NCBI GenBank assembly: GCA_033297205.1
Contig: MU859241.1
Span: 1-64,000, forward strand
Length of the DNA: 64,000 nt
Reading direction: 5' to 3'
Source of the DNA: Pseudoneurospora amorphoporcata
Lineage: Eukaryota > Ascomycota > Sordariomycetes > Sordariales > Sordariaceae
Shown here: piece by piece, positions 52,964 through 64,000 of the stretch
How positions within the stretch are numbered: position 1 is the first letter of the stretch
Layout: each line of letters starts with the position of its first letter
The notes under the pieces: model-generated
What the model saw: the letters and a program-made list of their open reading frames with translations, nothing else
The model's database searches: none
Told to the model about the DNA's origin: nothing
Program-made: the position numbers and the translations under genes

Positions 52964-54280
52964 TTAAGCCTTTTGATAACCGCACTCGGACAGACCCTCC
53001 TCGAGAGCCTTGATGGCCTTCTCGACATGGCCTCTGCTAGGATCCAACACACTGACGCCCATGTGACCGAAACGGATGTACTTGGCGGCAATGGCCTTGT
53101 GGATGCCACCGGCGAACACAACGCCCCTCGCACCGAGCTTAGGAAGAAGCTCGGCGCCCTTGACGTTCTCGGGGAGGTAGATGGCGGTCATGCCGTGGGC
53201 CTGGTCGTCGGGGTTGGCGGCAACCTGCTTGAGGCCGAGGGCAGCGATGGCCGCCTTGATCTTATCCGAAGCCGCCTTGTGGGCCGCGAACCTTTCCCTG
53301 ACGCCCTGGGCGACGATCTGGGTAAGGGCGGTGTGGAGGGCGCGAACGAGCTGGGGAGAGGGAGTGGCGAAGTAAGAGGGCTTCTTAGCCTCGTAGTTCT
53401 GCATGACTGTAGTTCGTGCGCATCATGCGTTAGTAATTGATATCAAACGGATAAATTTCAACGTGAAATGGTACTCACTGGGAAGCCAGTTCTTCATCGA
53501 AGCAAAGTAAGAGGTAGGGGGAGTCTGGCGGTTTTGGAAGGCCTGGATGGCGCGTCCGCTGAACATGGAGATGGAGAGGCCAGCGGGGCAGCCAATGGCC
53601 TTCTGGGAGGCAGTAACAACACCATCGAGCTTCCAGGCATCAAAGTCAATCTCCTCGCATGCGACGGAGCAGACACCATCGACAATGACGAGGGTGTCGG
53701 GGGAAACCCTGTGGACGAGCTCGGAAAGGTTCTTGAGCTCGCTGAGGACACCGGTGGAGGTATCGACGTGGGTGACGGTAAGAAGCTTGTACTTCTTCTC
53801 CGAAAGGGCCTTCTCGATCTCGGGGAGCTGAGGGCGGCTGCCGGGCTCGGCAGAGATCTGGGTGACGTTGGCGCCATAGACCTTCAGGCAGTCGGCGAAC
53901 CCATCGCCAAAGTAACCGGTGCTGAGAACGAGCGCATCCTCGCCAGGCTCGATGAGGTTAGCGGCGACGAGATCCCAACCAAGGGTACCGGAGCCGGACA
54001 GGACGAAAGGCTGAGCGGAGGAGTCCGTGGTCTGGAACAGCTTGCGCAGCATCGACAGGGTCTCGCCAAAGACATTGACAAAGGCAGGGCCGACATGGCT
54101 CTCGCTGTTGGTGTAAAGACGGTCAGCCACTTGCGCATTGGGATTACCAAGTATATACAGTTTGCGACAGGATGCGCCGTTCGAATCTTACCTGTAGTGG
54201 CTCATGGAGTTGAGGACGGCATCGTCGAACTCGATGGGTCCGGGAATAAGGAGGGTCGGGTGCTCGGGCTGGGTTGACAT
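52964..54280 (-). CDS. agx1: Alanine-glyoxylate aminotransferase (AGX)
   Basis: PLP enzyme of class V that makes glycine and pyruvate from glyoxylate and alanine. Exons (minus strand) 54192-54280, 53479-54104 and 52964-53406, with introns of 87 and 72 nt, give 385 residues, the yeast Agx1 length. The opening LIPGPIEFDDAVLNSMSHYSESHVGPAF is the family's substrate-loop motif; SGSGTLGWD is the PLP phosphate-side loop; DGVCSVACEEIDFDAW holds the PLP-contacting aspartate; SQKAIGCPAG contains the Schiff-base lysine (about Lys198). Near the C-terminus, YIRFGHMG is conserved. It ends in QKA, not a peroxisomal PTS1 tripeptide, so cytosolic or mitochondrial location is more likely. It could take the glyoxylate from allantoin breakdown or the glyoxylate cycle. 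Confidence 0.94.
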
Positions 54281-55650
54281 CTTGGCTGAAGGATTGGCGT
54301 CGGTAGTGAGGGCGCGGGTTTGTGTCTTGGGCAAGAGAGAAGTGTCGATGTTGTCCGGGTGTCTCTCGACGGTATAAGGAGTGTTGAGTGGGTAGTTGGG
54401 ACCGAGGTGCCTGGAGATTAGAGACAGCCGAGCGGGGGAGTCGACCGGGCCGCTGGAGCGGGGCATCGATGATGCTACTCCTGATAACCGGCAAAGCGCC
54501 GAGCGTACAAGAAACGTTGACGGTGCCAGTTTGGAAGCGCTGGGAGCGTTATGCAGGGCTCCTCCACCTGTTACCCCGACCTGATCCGGCTGTTGCAAGT
54601 GTTGATACTGGTAGGCTTTGTAGTGGCTGTTACCAAGTGACTACAAGGGAATCACAGGAAGTGAGAGTCGGTCAGACGGGAGTCAGAGTCAGAAGCACAA
54701 CAACAAATGGAAGGGAACCTAGAGTTTGAAGAAATGGACGGCAGAACGTGTGCCGAAGCGGAATTATGGAACTACCGCCAGCACAAGTACTTTTTATAGC
54801 GGTTCCCATGAGAGATTCCGAGCCAATTCCGTGTGTTCCAGAACTACTAAGATCCATTTAAAGTAGTGTCCAGTAACATAGAGCTACCTTAAGAATTCGT
54901 GGCATTCCGCAATTCTGGCTTCCCCTGAATGGGAACACGGAAGTGGATGTTATTAGGGGACCAAGAAGGACCATTGAGGACCCAAGAACCGCTACCTAGG
55001 TATCGATTGGGGGTCGCTATTTGTGCCCCGTCTCAGCTACGCTGGCAACGCGGCGGATTGCAATCAGCCGATTCGGTACATGCCTCTACACATTGTAAAG
55101 TCGATGAGACGACGTGTGAACAGTCAGCATCGCGGAAGGGTAACCCTAACCCTGACCCACTTGTTCCGGCGTGGAGGAGGAAGGTGAAGGGCAGCGGGCA
55201 GGGAGGGGCACCACACCCGGACCCGGCTGCAGCTGGAGCGTGGCGGCACGGCGGCAGCATGCCAAGCTCCAAGCTCCCGGGTTCCTTGGCTTCAGAGTTC
55301 ACGGGCCCGTCGACAAGGTCCGCGCGTCTCACATCGGCTCCCCTCCGCACGCAGCCCACCGACGAAGCTCAAGCTTCGAGACATCAACAACATCGACGAC
55401 GGGTTGTTGTCCATTATCCATCTCTCGACAAAAACTCGCGAAATAGACACCGCCAAATAATAGCATAATACGGATCAGACCACGGCGCACTTCATACCAC
55501 CACGGCAGTCCACGCTACGCTACCTGACCGACAACGCCAATTCCTTCTTGTACCTCGACGGCTTCCTGCACACGTTATCTCACGGCGGCTCCTTTTTCCA
55601 CAGAACAACAAAGATAGTAGCACCATCTAGATAACCCCCATCCTTCAAAA
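54281..55650. other. Divergent intergenic region between AGX and VPS29
   Basis: About 1.4 kb shared upstream region of the aminotransferase (-) and VPS29 (+). Frames of up to 179 codons (54929-55468) look non-coding. Contains a two-copy telomere-like motif at 55141-55158. Confidence 0.45.
55141..55158. other. Telomere-like TAACCC motif
   Basis: TAACCCTAACCCTGACCC: two perfect copies of the fungal telomere unit (TTAGGG on the other strand) plus a third with one change. In fungi such teloboxes in promoters can bind TTAGGG-repeat factors; here it lies between divergent AGX and VPS29. Two copies can also occur by chance. Confidence 0.4.
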
Positions 55651-56451
55651 ATGGCCTTCCTAATCCTCGTAATCGGTGACCTCCACATCCCAGACCGGGC
55701 CCTGGACATTCCCGCCAAAGTACCCCGTTCCACCCCTCTCCCCTCCTCTTCTCTTCTAACAGCAACAACGCCACTAACCCCTTCCTCGCCGTAGTTCAAA
55801 AAACTCCTCGCCCCCGGCAAGATATCCCAAACCCTCTGCCTTGGCAACCTAACCGACCGCTCCACCTACGAATACCTGCGCACCATCGCTCCCGACCTGA
55901 AAATCGTTCGCGGGCGGATGGACGTCGAAGCGACCTCCTTGCCTTTAACCTCAGTCGTCACGCACGGTAACCTCCGCATCGGCTTCCTCGAAGGCTTCAC
56001 CCTCGTCAGCAACGAACCCGACCTGCTGCTGGCGGAAGCCAACCGGCTAGACGTAGACGTGCTCTGCTGGGGCGGCACGCACAAGTTCGAGTGCTTCGAG
56101 TACATGGACAAATTCTTTGTGAACCCCGGATCGGCGACGGGGGCCTTTACTACTACTGCTGCTTCGTGGGCTGTTAACCTTGGCGGGAGGGACGGTGGGG
56201 AGGGACAAAAAGAGCAGGATAAGGGGTTCGATGAAGACGAGGAGGTGGTGCCGAGCTTTTGTCTGATGGATGTCCAAGGGATCTCGTTGACGCTTTATGT
56301 TTATCAGCTCAGGAAGGATGAGAAGGGGGTGGAGAATGTTGCGGTTGAGAAGGTTACATATACGAAACCGGTTGAGCCGACGGGGGCGGGTAATGCTGCT
56401 GCTGGTGCTGGGGCGGCGGCTTCTGGTGCTGCTTCGGTGTCGTCGTCATGA
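55651..56451 (+). CDS. vps29: VPS29, retromer core subunit
   Basis: Subunit of the retromer coat that recycles receptors from endosomes to the Golgi, with a phosphoesterase-like fold. Exons 55651-55719 and 55795-56451, with a 75-nt intron (GTACCC..GTAG), give 241 residues, longer than the 182 of human VPS29. The fold's hallmarks are plain: VIGDLHIPDR, PAKFKKLLAPGKI, GNLTDRSTYEYL, VRGRMD, GGTHKFECFEYMDKFFVNPGSATGA and PSFCLMDVQG...YVYQL. Against human VPS29, Asp8, His10, Asn39 and His117 equivalents are kept, but the Asp62, His86 and His115 positions read Arg, Glu and Gly. A fungal-type acidic insert of about 30 residues and an Ala/Gly/Ser-rich tail of about 30 add length. Family call is very confident. 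Confidence 0.93.
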
Positions 56452-57342
56452 GAGTTTGATGGCCTTGTTTCTCAAAGTGGGAGGAGGAGGATGAGGGCAA
56501 TGGGATGGGATCCAAGCCAGATAAGCAAGCGTTATTGCAGGAGCTCGTAATATACCACCTGAATTGTTTTTTGTGTCTTGTATGGTTATCGGAAGGTTCA
56601 CCACGTACTTGGCAAATCGATGGGCTTCATAGCTCTATTTCGTCCGCGACAAGGTGGCTGGCATGGTCTCCTCTTGTAAAATGTGAGTTGTTGAAATATG
56701 GACGGGACATGAGGCCAAATAAAAGAGAACTCGAGTATATCTAAGAATGGTGCAAGCCACATAATATCATCAAATGACGTCCCACCGTTCACACTTCCGA
56801 CGATGCGCCGACAACATCCGAGAAAAGACCCGTTTCATGCACTAACTATTTCCATATGCTTTTCGCTGCACCGCGCATGAGATGAACCCGCCTTCCAAAT
56901 TCCCCTTTCCGTTCAAAATAAAAATCATGTAAAAGGGTACAAAAAGCACATCACATAACCACACCACACACATACATGTAAACCTGAGGTAAGCCAGGAT
57001 ATAAAACCCGTACATACATCCACCCATTTCTTACATTTCGTAATTCGCTTCCTATATGTGCCTGCCATCCGATCCTAATGATCTCAGCCCATCATACCTC
57101 CTTCCTTCCTTCTCTCTTCCTTCCTCTCGTACATCCCGTCCAAAATCGCATGTCTATCTTTCTTTCTATGGTATATGGGGTTTTCCCACCACCTGTGAAA
57201 CTTCTGTGCCCGCACAACTCCCATGGCTGCCAAAATGCCTGCTAATTCCCACACCTTCCTGTCCCTTGACCGATTTTTTTTCTTTTTTTTCACCCACCAA
57301 ATGCATGAGATGGAGAAAAGAAAAGGAAGGGGAAGATCAAAA
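56452..57342. other. Convergent 3' intergenic spacer
   Basis: About 0.9 kb between the ends of VPS29 (+) and the histidine kinase (-). CT-rich runs (CTTCC repeats near 57100) and no gene. Confidence 0.45.
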
Positions 57343-60300
57343 TCACTTCCGAGTCTTTACCAGCTTCTTAGGCTGCCGCCTGTCACCCTTGTCACTACCA
57401 GCTGCCAAATCCGGGACAGATCCTCGCCGTTCGCTGGAGAACGAAGATGGCGAGGACAAAGGCCTGTCCAACGAAGTCTTCTTGCTGCTGCTGTTGCTCT
57501 TGCTGCTGCTTCCGCCGCTCGTGTTTGTCACGTTACTGAGGCTTGTCGCGGACTCGGAAGCGCGGAGGAGACGGATATCGTGTGAGCTGCCTCTTCTGTG
57601 GCCGTTGTTGTTATTGGTGTTCTTGACTGGGGAATTGCTGCTGATGCCGCTGCTGAGAGGGATGAGTTTGGGTGAAGACGGTGCTGAACCGCTGCCGCTC
57701 ACGGTGTTCGCCGCCACCTCTCGTAGAGAAGCTGCAGCGGATCCCACTCCGATTTTGACAGTGGAAGCAGAAGCAGCGGTGGTATCAGCCAGAGGAGGTG
57801 GAACCGGCGAGGAAAGCGGAGTGTCAACGTCTTTTTTGGGACTGCTGCTGTTGCCGAGGTTGATGGGTTGGGGGTTGCTGGGTCTTTGTGCGAAGCGTCG
57901 TTCGAGGAATCGCTGTTCACAAGCTGAGGCGTCAGATTTTAAGCACTCGCACGCCACGACCCTCAAATGTCGAGAAATGTCGATCTCATTGATCTGGGGT
58001 TATGGGAGTCATGGGGGTTGTTGGGGTTGTGATGGGAGTTGAAGAGGTGGTGGAGGCTGCGGTAGTGGTAGTAGTGGTGGCAGTGGTGTTAGTAGTGACT
58101 TTGGGCTGACCAACCTGAGTAGTGAAACTCATGCTCGCGCTCGCTCCCAGATAAGTATCCAGCTTCCTCTTCAGCAGCTCCCCTCGTACCGGTTTGGCAA
58201 GATAATCGTTCATGCCCGCAGCGAGACACTTCTCTCGATCACCCTGAATGGCCGAGGCCGTCATGGCGATGACGAGAATTTTGCGGACAGCATCGATCGG
58301 GTCGTTTCTCAGCATCTTCGTCGCCTCGTAGCCATCCAGCACTGGCATTTGTACGTCCATTAGTATAATGTGATAAGGGTTTCCCTGTCGCGCCTTCTCC
58401 CGCAGACCTTCAACCGCTTTCAGACCGTTGTCATAGGTGTCAACGTTCGGATAACCCAGTTTGTGCATATACTGCATGGCAATCTTGGCGTTGATAGAAT
58501 TGTCTTCGGCAATGCATATTCTAAGTTGATTGCGTGGGATATGTGTAAGGTCGATGTAGGGTCTCGGCACCTGTTCGCTGCCGGCATCGCCGTTTTCTGC
58601 AGCACCCGGAAGTGGCCGCGGTTGGCGGTCTCGTGGAGGCTCCATCTGAACGGGAGAGGTGCTCTGGGTATCACCTGCCATCACCTCCGGCTTGGCCTTG
58701 TCAAACGTGACGGTGAACCAGACGGTTGTCCCCACGTTCTCCTCGCTTTCCAGGCGGATCTTGCCCTTCATGGTCGATTCGATCAATGACTTGCAAATAC
58801 TGAGGCCGAGACCACTGCCGCCATACTTCCGCGCTGTGCTCTCATCGGCTTGGCTGAAGGGAAGGAAGAGCTTGTCGAGTTGCTGTGGAGAAATGCCGAT
58901 GCCGGTATCCTTGACCCAGAACGTCAACGTCGCCTTCTCTGCAGTTTCCGAGTCCACCTTAGCCCCGATGGTGATAGAGCCATCCTCTGTGAACTTCAGG
59001 CTGTTGCCGATGAGATTGCCGAGGACCTGGTGAAGACGGATGGGATCGCCGTAGATCAACATGGCAGGAAGATTGATGTCGTGGACGATCTTGACGGTCT
59101 TCTTGGATGTCTTTTCCTTATTGCTGTATGATGCTGCGCGGACGACTTCACGAACCATCTCCTCGGGGTTGAATGCGATGATGTAAAGCTTCATCTTGTC
59201 GGCCTCCATCCTCGAAAAATCCAGGATGTCGTTAATGACCGTGAGAAGGAGGTCCGCCGAGACCCGTATTGAGTCAGCCATCTCCAGTTGCTCCTTGTTC
59301 AAATTGCTATCCCTGAGCAGCTCCGAGTTTCCAATCACACCATTGAGAGGTGTGCGCAGCTCGTGGGAGACATTGGCGAGGAAAATTGACTTGGCCTTCG
59401 CGGCTTCTTCAGCAAGCTTGACGTTCCGGATGGCTTCCGCTTCCGCATCTCTGGCCTTGGTCTCTGCTTCAACCGCCTTAGCCAAAGCACGCTTCTGGAG
59501 CGCCACCATGGAGACGTTCTCGGCCGAAACCTTTTCGACGGCCTTCATCGCCAGAGCGTTCGAGTAACTGATTCCAATTTGGTTGACGAGAAGCTGCAAA
59601 ACAGTGACGTTTCGGTCTGTGAATGAGCCGGGAACACCTTCGAGGTACAAGACGCCAAGAAGCGGATTTTCAGAACCATGCAAGATGGGAATGGCAATCA
59701 CTGCCTTGCTGTTGGGGTTCCTCCGAAGCCAACTTTCGCTAACGTTGCCGAACCGCTCGTCGCTTACAAGGTCCCGAAGGAAGACCACCTCACGGAAGCG
59801 AGAGCAGTATAAAATAACATTCTCGGCGACGAGGTCGGTTCCGCTGAGGGGAATGCCGGGAATATGCGCCTCCGCTCCTTTATCGGGGTCACCACTCGCA
59901 GCAACGCACAGAGGCGAACCATCCTTCTGTTTCTCATCCTCATACACCACGAGAGCGGCCAGGGTAGCGGACCCGCTGCACGTCTGTAAGATCACGTCGC
60001 ACATGGTCTTTAGAAGCTCATCGACCCTCAACACCGAGGAGATGACCTGGGATGAGACCAAAATCGCGTGCAGATCGATCATATCAAGTGCCGGCAAGCC
60101 AACCCCAGCCTCTGGTTGCATTGAGCCTCTCCAAGCCGTCATGCGTTCTCCTTTCAGCGCTGCGACTGCAGCCTGAGCCGTCTCCTCCTCGTCCTCCAAT
60201 CCTTCTTCGTCTACTGTCCGATATTGAACAGACGCAGCGTCGCCAGTGAAATCGGTCTGGACGCCAGCATCAGCGGTACGAGGGTTGCGCATGGGGCCAT

Positions 60301-63300
60301 GTAGCAAGATACTATGTCCGGTTTCGATGAGGTCGGCAATTCCTGTGGCACCAAGCTGGCGATAGAGAGCGATAGAGTCGCGAAGGGCGGACCGGGCAGA
60401 GCGCCTGCCCTTGTGGCGAATGAAGACGCTAGCCATCAAGTAATTGCCCAGGGCCTCCTCCAAGAGGAAATTGTATTCCGAAGCATGATCCAACGCCTCT
60501 TCATACTGCTGAATGGCATCTCCATACTGGCCACGGATCTCCGATACCTGAGCATCTAGCAGCTTCGACCAAGCCAGGTAGTTAACATTGTTAACCGCCT
60601 GCCAGTCCTTCAGCCCCCTGTTCAGTTCGTCGATCTTCTCAATTGTCTCCTCCACCCGGCTCTTGAACTTCTCCGCATCGTCTGCCAAGCGTCGAGGGTC
60701 TTGCTGTTCGCGGAGGATCACAGCAGCCAAGGACAAGGCGTAGACCCACTGAGCGAGCTTTGCGTTTCTGGCCGACCAAATCAACTTGCTGTTCTTGTAA
60801 CAAACCTCTCCGATCTCAATGGCTCGCTCATAGTGCCCATACAGGAAGAGCGGAACGATTTCGATTGACTCGTAGAACATGAGCGTCCTGTCTCCGCTAG
60901 CCTTGGATGTGAGCCAGGACTTGTAAGTTGAGACTTTGTGTTGTTCGTCGCTCATAACCTCATAAGGATCTGTTACTTTCGTCTTCCCTTGCAAGGCACG
61001 GCACACCTGTCGGATGGCAATGAGAATTGCACCACCACGAGTGTCCAGATGCCAGTTCGGTACCTCCTCACAGCCATACTGGCAGAAGGCCTCCAGATCG
61101 GTGATGTTTTCGCTAGCAAAGAATCTCAGCTGTGCAGCTAGCCCAAAACTAAGAATGGCAGAGATCCGGTCTCCCACAGCAGCGGCGTACTCGACTGATG
61201 CCTCAAGTTGGTTGGCGATGGCGCCGAGCGGAAACTGCACATGGCCGACAAAGTTGGCATAGATCATGTAGCCCCTGGCCATCGAATATGGTTCGCGGTA
61301 CTTCTCCAGCAACTCAAGGAAAATGCCGGCCAGCTCAACAGTGAACTGCACCATGTTGAATCTTGACAAGGCGATGATACCCAAGAATAGGAATGCCAGG
61401 CCAGACTGTGGGAATGAGCCTTTCTCCAGGTGTAACTCCATCATAGAGAGCGACAGCTGGTAAAAGTACAGGCAGTTGCTCCACCATCCAGCACTGACGG
61501 TCTCAGTGAGTACAGCACCAAGCGATGCGAGAGTGATATCTTCCGTCTTGGGCGGGTTGACTAGTTCACTGCGATCCATTGTCTGTATTCGTACGGACAG
61601 GCGTTCAAATTGGGCATCGCACTTCTCAAGGGATGGGTTGTCGTCGAAGCCTACGCCCAAGGCTTTCAAGCACAAACGGAGCGAGTCCAATGCTTGTTCG
61701 GAGTTTCCGCCCTGAGCAAAAATTCGCGACTGCAGTACCCAGGCCGGGGCCCTATCAACTGCCGTCCTTGCCTTGGCGAGAATTGTCTGGAGCAGATCGT
61801 TGGCGGCGGTGTGAAGACCCATGTAAAGGTAGCATTCGGCTGCTTGGATATATAGTTGGAGAGTCTCTTCGTAAGAGGAATCACCCGCATCGTCATTCCA
61901 AGGGTCAGGTTGAAGTAGCGCTACAGCGTTGCCGTAATATTTCGCTGCAGTAGGTCTTGCGCCGCTCACAGTTGCTTCTTGGGCACACCGGGAGAGCAAT
62001 GTTCGGTATGAACGCCGGTGAGACACTTGCTGGCAGATGATATCTACGCACTCGCAAATGTGGGAGGCCGCATTGTCTCTGTAGGTACGATCGTTGGCGT
62101 GGTACTTGAGTAGTGTTTGGGCGATGGCAAAGTGCATTTTTCGAGCATTGCACTCTTGTAGTGCGGCAGCGGCCTGGATGTAACGATCGTGGACGAAACG
62201 GAAATGATCATCCCTATCGCTTGGAACAATGATGCAGGCTTGTATGGCTGCTTCAAGCCCAGCAACGGACTCGTCTGCGGGAATGATATATGAGCGATCT
62301 TCTTCTTGCTGTCCACTGCCCTTGTCTTCCTCCAAATGAAACTCGCCAGTCATGAGTCGGCAAATAAGGTCAAACGAGAAAGTCTGTCCGAGTAACGCAG
62401 CCCAGGCGAGGATTGACCGTGAGGCGGGCGGCAGCTCACTCAAGCGTCGGGTGATGAAAGCGGTGTCGAGAACGTCATAATCTTGTTCTCCCTGGAACTG
62501 GTCGAAAAGCTTGTCCAGGTCATACTTCCATTCGCCAACCAGGTAGTCATACCAGATGCACTTCTTCCTATAGCCGGCATTGAGCATCTCACGCATATAA
62601 AAGGGGTTTCCAGCTGTCTTGGATTGGATGACGAGAGCTAAAGCGGTGACATCTTCCTTCGGTAGGCAGAGTGTCGACGAGACGAAGTGTATGATGTCGT
62701 CCTCGGACAGTGGTGTAAGCTTTATTTTGGTCATTATTGGCGCGCCTGCTCCCCGTGGTAGCTCTTCGGACTTTGGTGGGCTGAGAATCTGCAGGACTTT
62801 CTCGGGCTCGATCTCTTCCGGGCGGTATGTGATGATGATGACCATTTTCATCCGCGCTCCAATGATCTGGCTGATGAGCTCCTGTGACTCGTCGTCCGCA
62901 AAATGCAGGTCATCGAGACAGAAGCATATGAATTTGTAATGTGTAAACATGCGCAGTACATCGAGGAAGGTGTTCGTAAGGCGGGAAGTCTGCGTCGACG
63001 CACCAGCCCTTAAAAAGTCTTGTGAAGTCTGGGTGGCGGACGATACCTTCGAAGAATGTCGGTACATGTTGTTGCCGCCAAACTCTGGAGACGATCCGCG
63101 TCGTTTCAACGCGGGCTGGCCGCCCTGTGAGCTAGTGGAATTGCATCGTTGTGGGATGTTATCGGGCGGGCCTAGGAGGAATTCGGGGAGGCCAAGAATC
63201 TTATGCAACGTAGGCCACACAGGACGGACATGGTGTTTGAGTGCTTGATGAAAAGGGGTCTCGGTGTTTCTCTCACCCCAGACCTGACGGAAGAGGGAGG

Positions 63301-64000
63301 ATAGCAGCTGCAAAAGGGGGCCAAAGGCTGTTCTCCTTGCCGTTTCAAACTTGGCAGTGGCACAATAACCCTTCCTGCGAGCATCTGCGAGTATCGACTG
63401 GACCAAATAGCTCTTTCCCAGACCGCCGGTACCCTCGATGATCACCACCTCACAATTGCCTTGTCTCTGTTTTCGAAATTTGGAACCGAGCTGGCGTGAT
63501 ATCGTCGACGTAGGCTCGCTCAGCAATCCGCCGCTCCGCGATGCATCAGAACTGACATTCTCGTTCAAGCTGGCGGTTTCGAAGGTTGGCTTTTCCCACT
63601 GGCGAGACTGTCGGTTGCCTCCCGAGATCGTCGAGGTACCCGTTGACGTGCCTGATGAGATCGTTTCGCCCGAGGTGGTCACTGAATTCGTTCCTAGGGC
63701 TGAAGGGGGCAAGCTGACTCTGTTTCTCGGATCCGGGGATAAAGCAAGGGCCCACGAGCCGGACTGCCTGTTCAAGCCTTCGGCCGAGCTCGCGCCTTCA
63801 CTGGATACTTCAGCACTGTCAACAACTTCGTTTGACAAGACAGATCCATCTGAACCCCAATTTACCCCACCTTTGTGGTTCATCCCATGGCTCTTGGATA
63901 CTCGCTCGATGACTTTCAGAAGCTCGGATCGCTCACGGTCGCGGCCAATCATAACGGTCGGAAGCCGGAAGGAAGAAGATACGTCTCGTAAACCAATTTG
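57343..64000 (-). CDS. Hybrid histidine kinase with AAA/STAND ATPase, GAF and receiver
   Basis: Two-component sensor kinase of the very large fungal type (group X, Mak2/Mak3-like), partial: the frame is open to the right edge, and family members carry a Ser/Thr kinase-like domain further upstream. Numbered from Met at 63952: Walker A GTGGLGKS about 174-181 and CLDDLHFAD of a STAND-like ATPase; TPR-like helical repeats about 600-1200; GAF about 1300-1465; HisKA with phospho-His in NVSHELRTPLNG (about 1529); HATPase with GNLIGNSLKFTEDG, DTGIGIS and GGSGLGLSI; receiver with Asp in ILMDVQMPVLDG (about 1864) and conserved Lys in LAKPV. Reading straight through stops at 57986 after a Thr/Pro-rich tail. 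A 202-nt intron (57913-58114) would instead join, in frame, a 190-codon Ser/Asn-rich exon ending at 57343. Signal unknown; oxidative stress is known for Mak2/3 in fission yeast. Confidence 0.9.

Noticed and set aside
57056..58042. 328-codon plus-strand frame
   Set aside because: Largely antisense to the Ser-rich final exon of the histidine kinase; Leu-rich runs are the mirror of Ser/Lys codons.

Overview
The window looks like nuclear DNA of a filamentous ascomycete, most likely Neurospora or a close Sordariales relative. Most genes carry short introns of about 50-90 nt with GT..AG ends, often with a CTRAY branch site, and intergenic spaces are long. The gene set is fungal, and the left edge (1-480) is very AT-rich and TpA-rich, as expected of RIP-mutated repeat DNA. 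No bacterial operons, CRISPR arrays, complete transposons or rRNA genes were seen. The species is an inference.

Layout. 0-6 kb: AT-rich edge, a single-pass membrane protein with a Cys-rich outer domain (1365-3177, +), and a five-exon MFS sugar transporter (3507-about 6029, -). 6-16.3 kb: a long spacer, a seven-pass Chs7/Chs3p-family protein in six exons (10407-11712, +), a cytochrome b561-like membrane protein (12636-13806, -), and allantoicase (15155-16296, +) with a GATA palindrome and TATA box upstream. 17.4-26.6 kb: an ankyrin-plus-DIL protein (17370-20170, +) and a 1214-residue TBC Rab-GAP (22875-26582, +). 28-29.7 kb: a frame-broken relative of the first membrane protein. 29.7-37.8 kb and 39.4-47.3 kb: two spacers of about 8 kb flanking a Pro/Gln/His-rich protein (37821-39430, +). 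47.3-64 kb: exportin-1/CRM1 in seven exons (-), alanine-glyoxylate aminotransferase (-), VPS29 (+), and a giant hybrid histidine kinase (-) that runs off the right edge.

Connections. Allantoicase yields ureidoglycolate, a source of glyoxylate, and the aminotransferase 37 kb away turns glyoxylate into glycine. VPS29 (retromer), the TBC Rab-GAP, the ankyrin-DIL protein and the Chs7-like protein are all trafficking-related, but nothing shows co-regulation. Splice junctions were worked out by hand from reading frame, splice sites and family similarity; the joined lengths are multiples of three and match usual family sizes (CRM1 1078 aa, AGX 385 aa).

Most notable: threonine at the CRM1 leptomycin B position; a possible intron-retention switch (57-nt in-frame segment containing a stop) in the b561 gene; a 202-nt optional intron giving two C-termini in the histidine kinase; a diverged pair of membrane proteins, one with two frame breaks; a VPS29 with several metal-site positions replaced; and a transporter with a long N-terminal reading frame that lacks an ATG. 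No clearly new multi-gene system was found.
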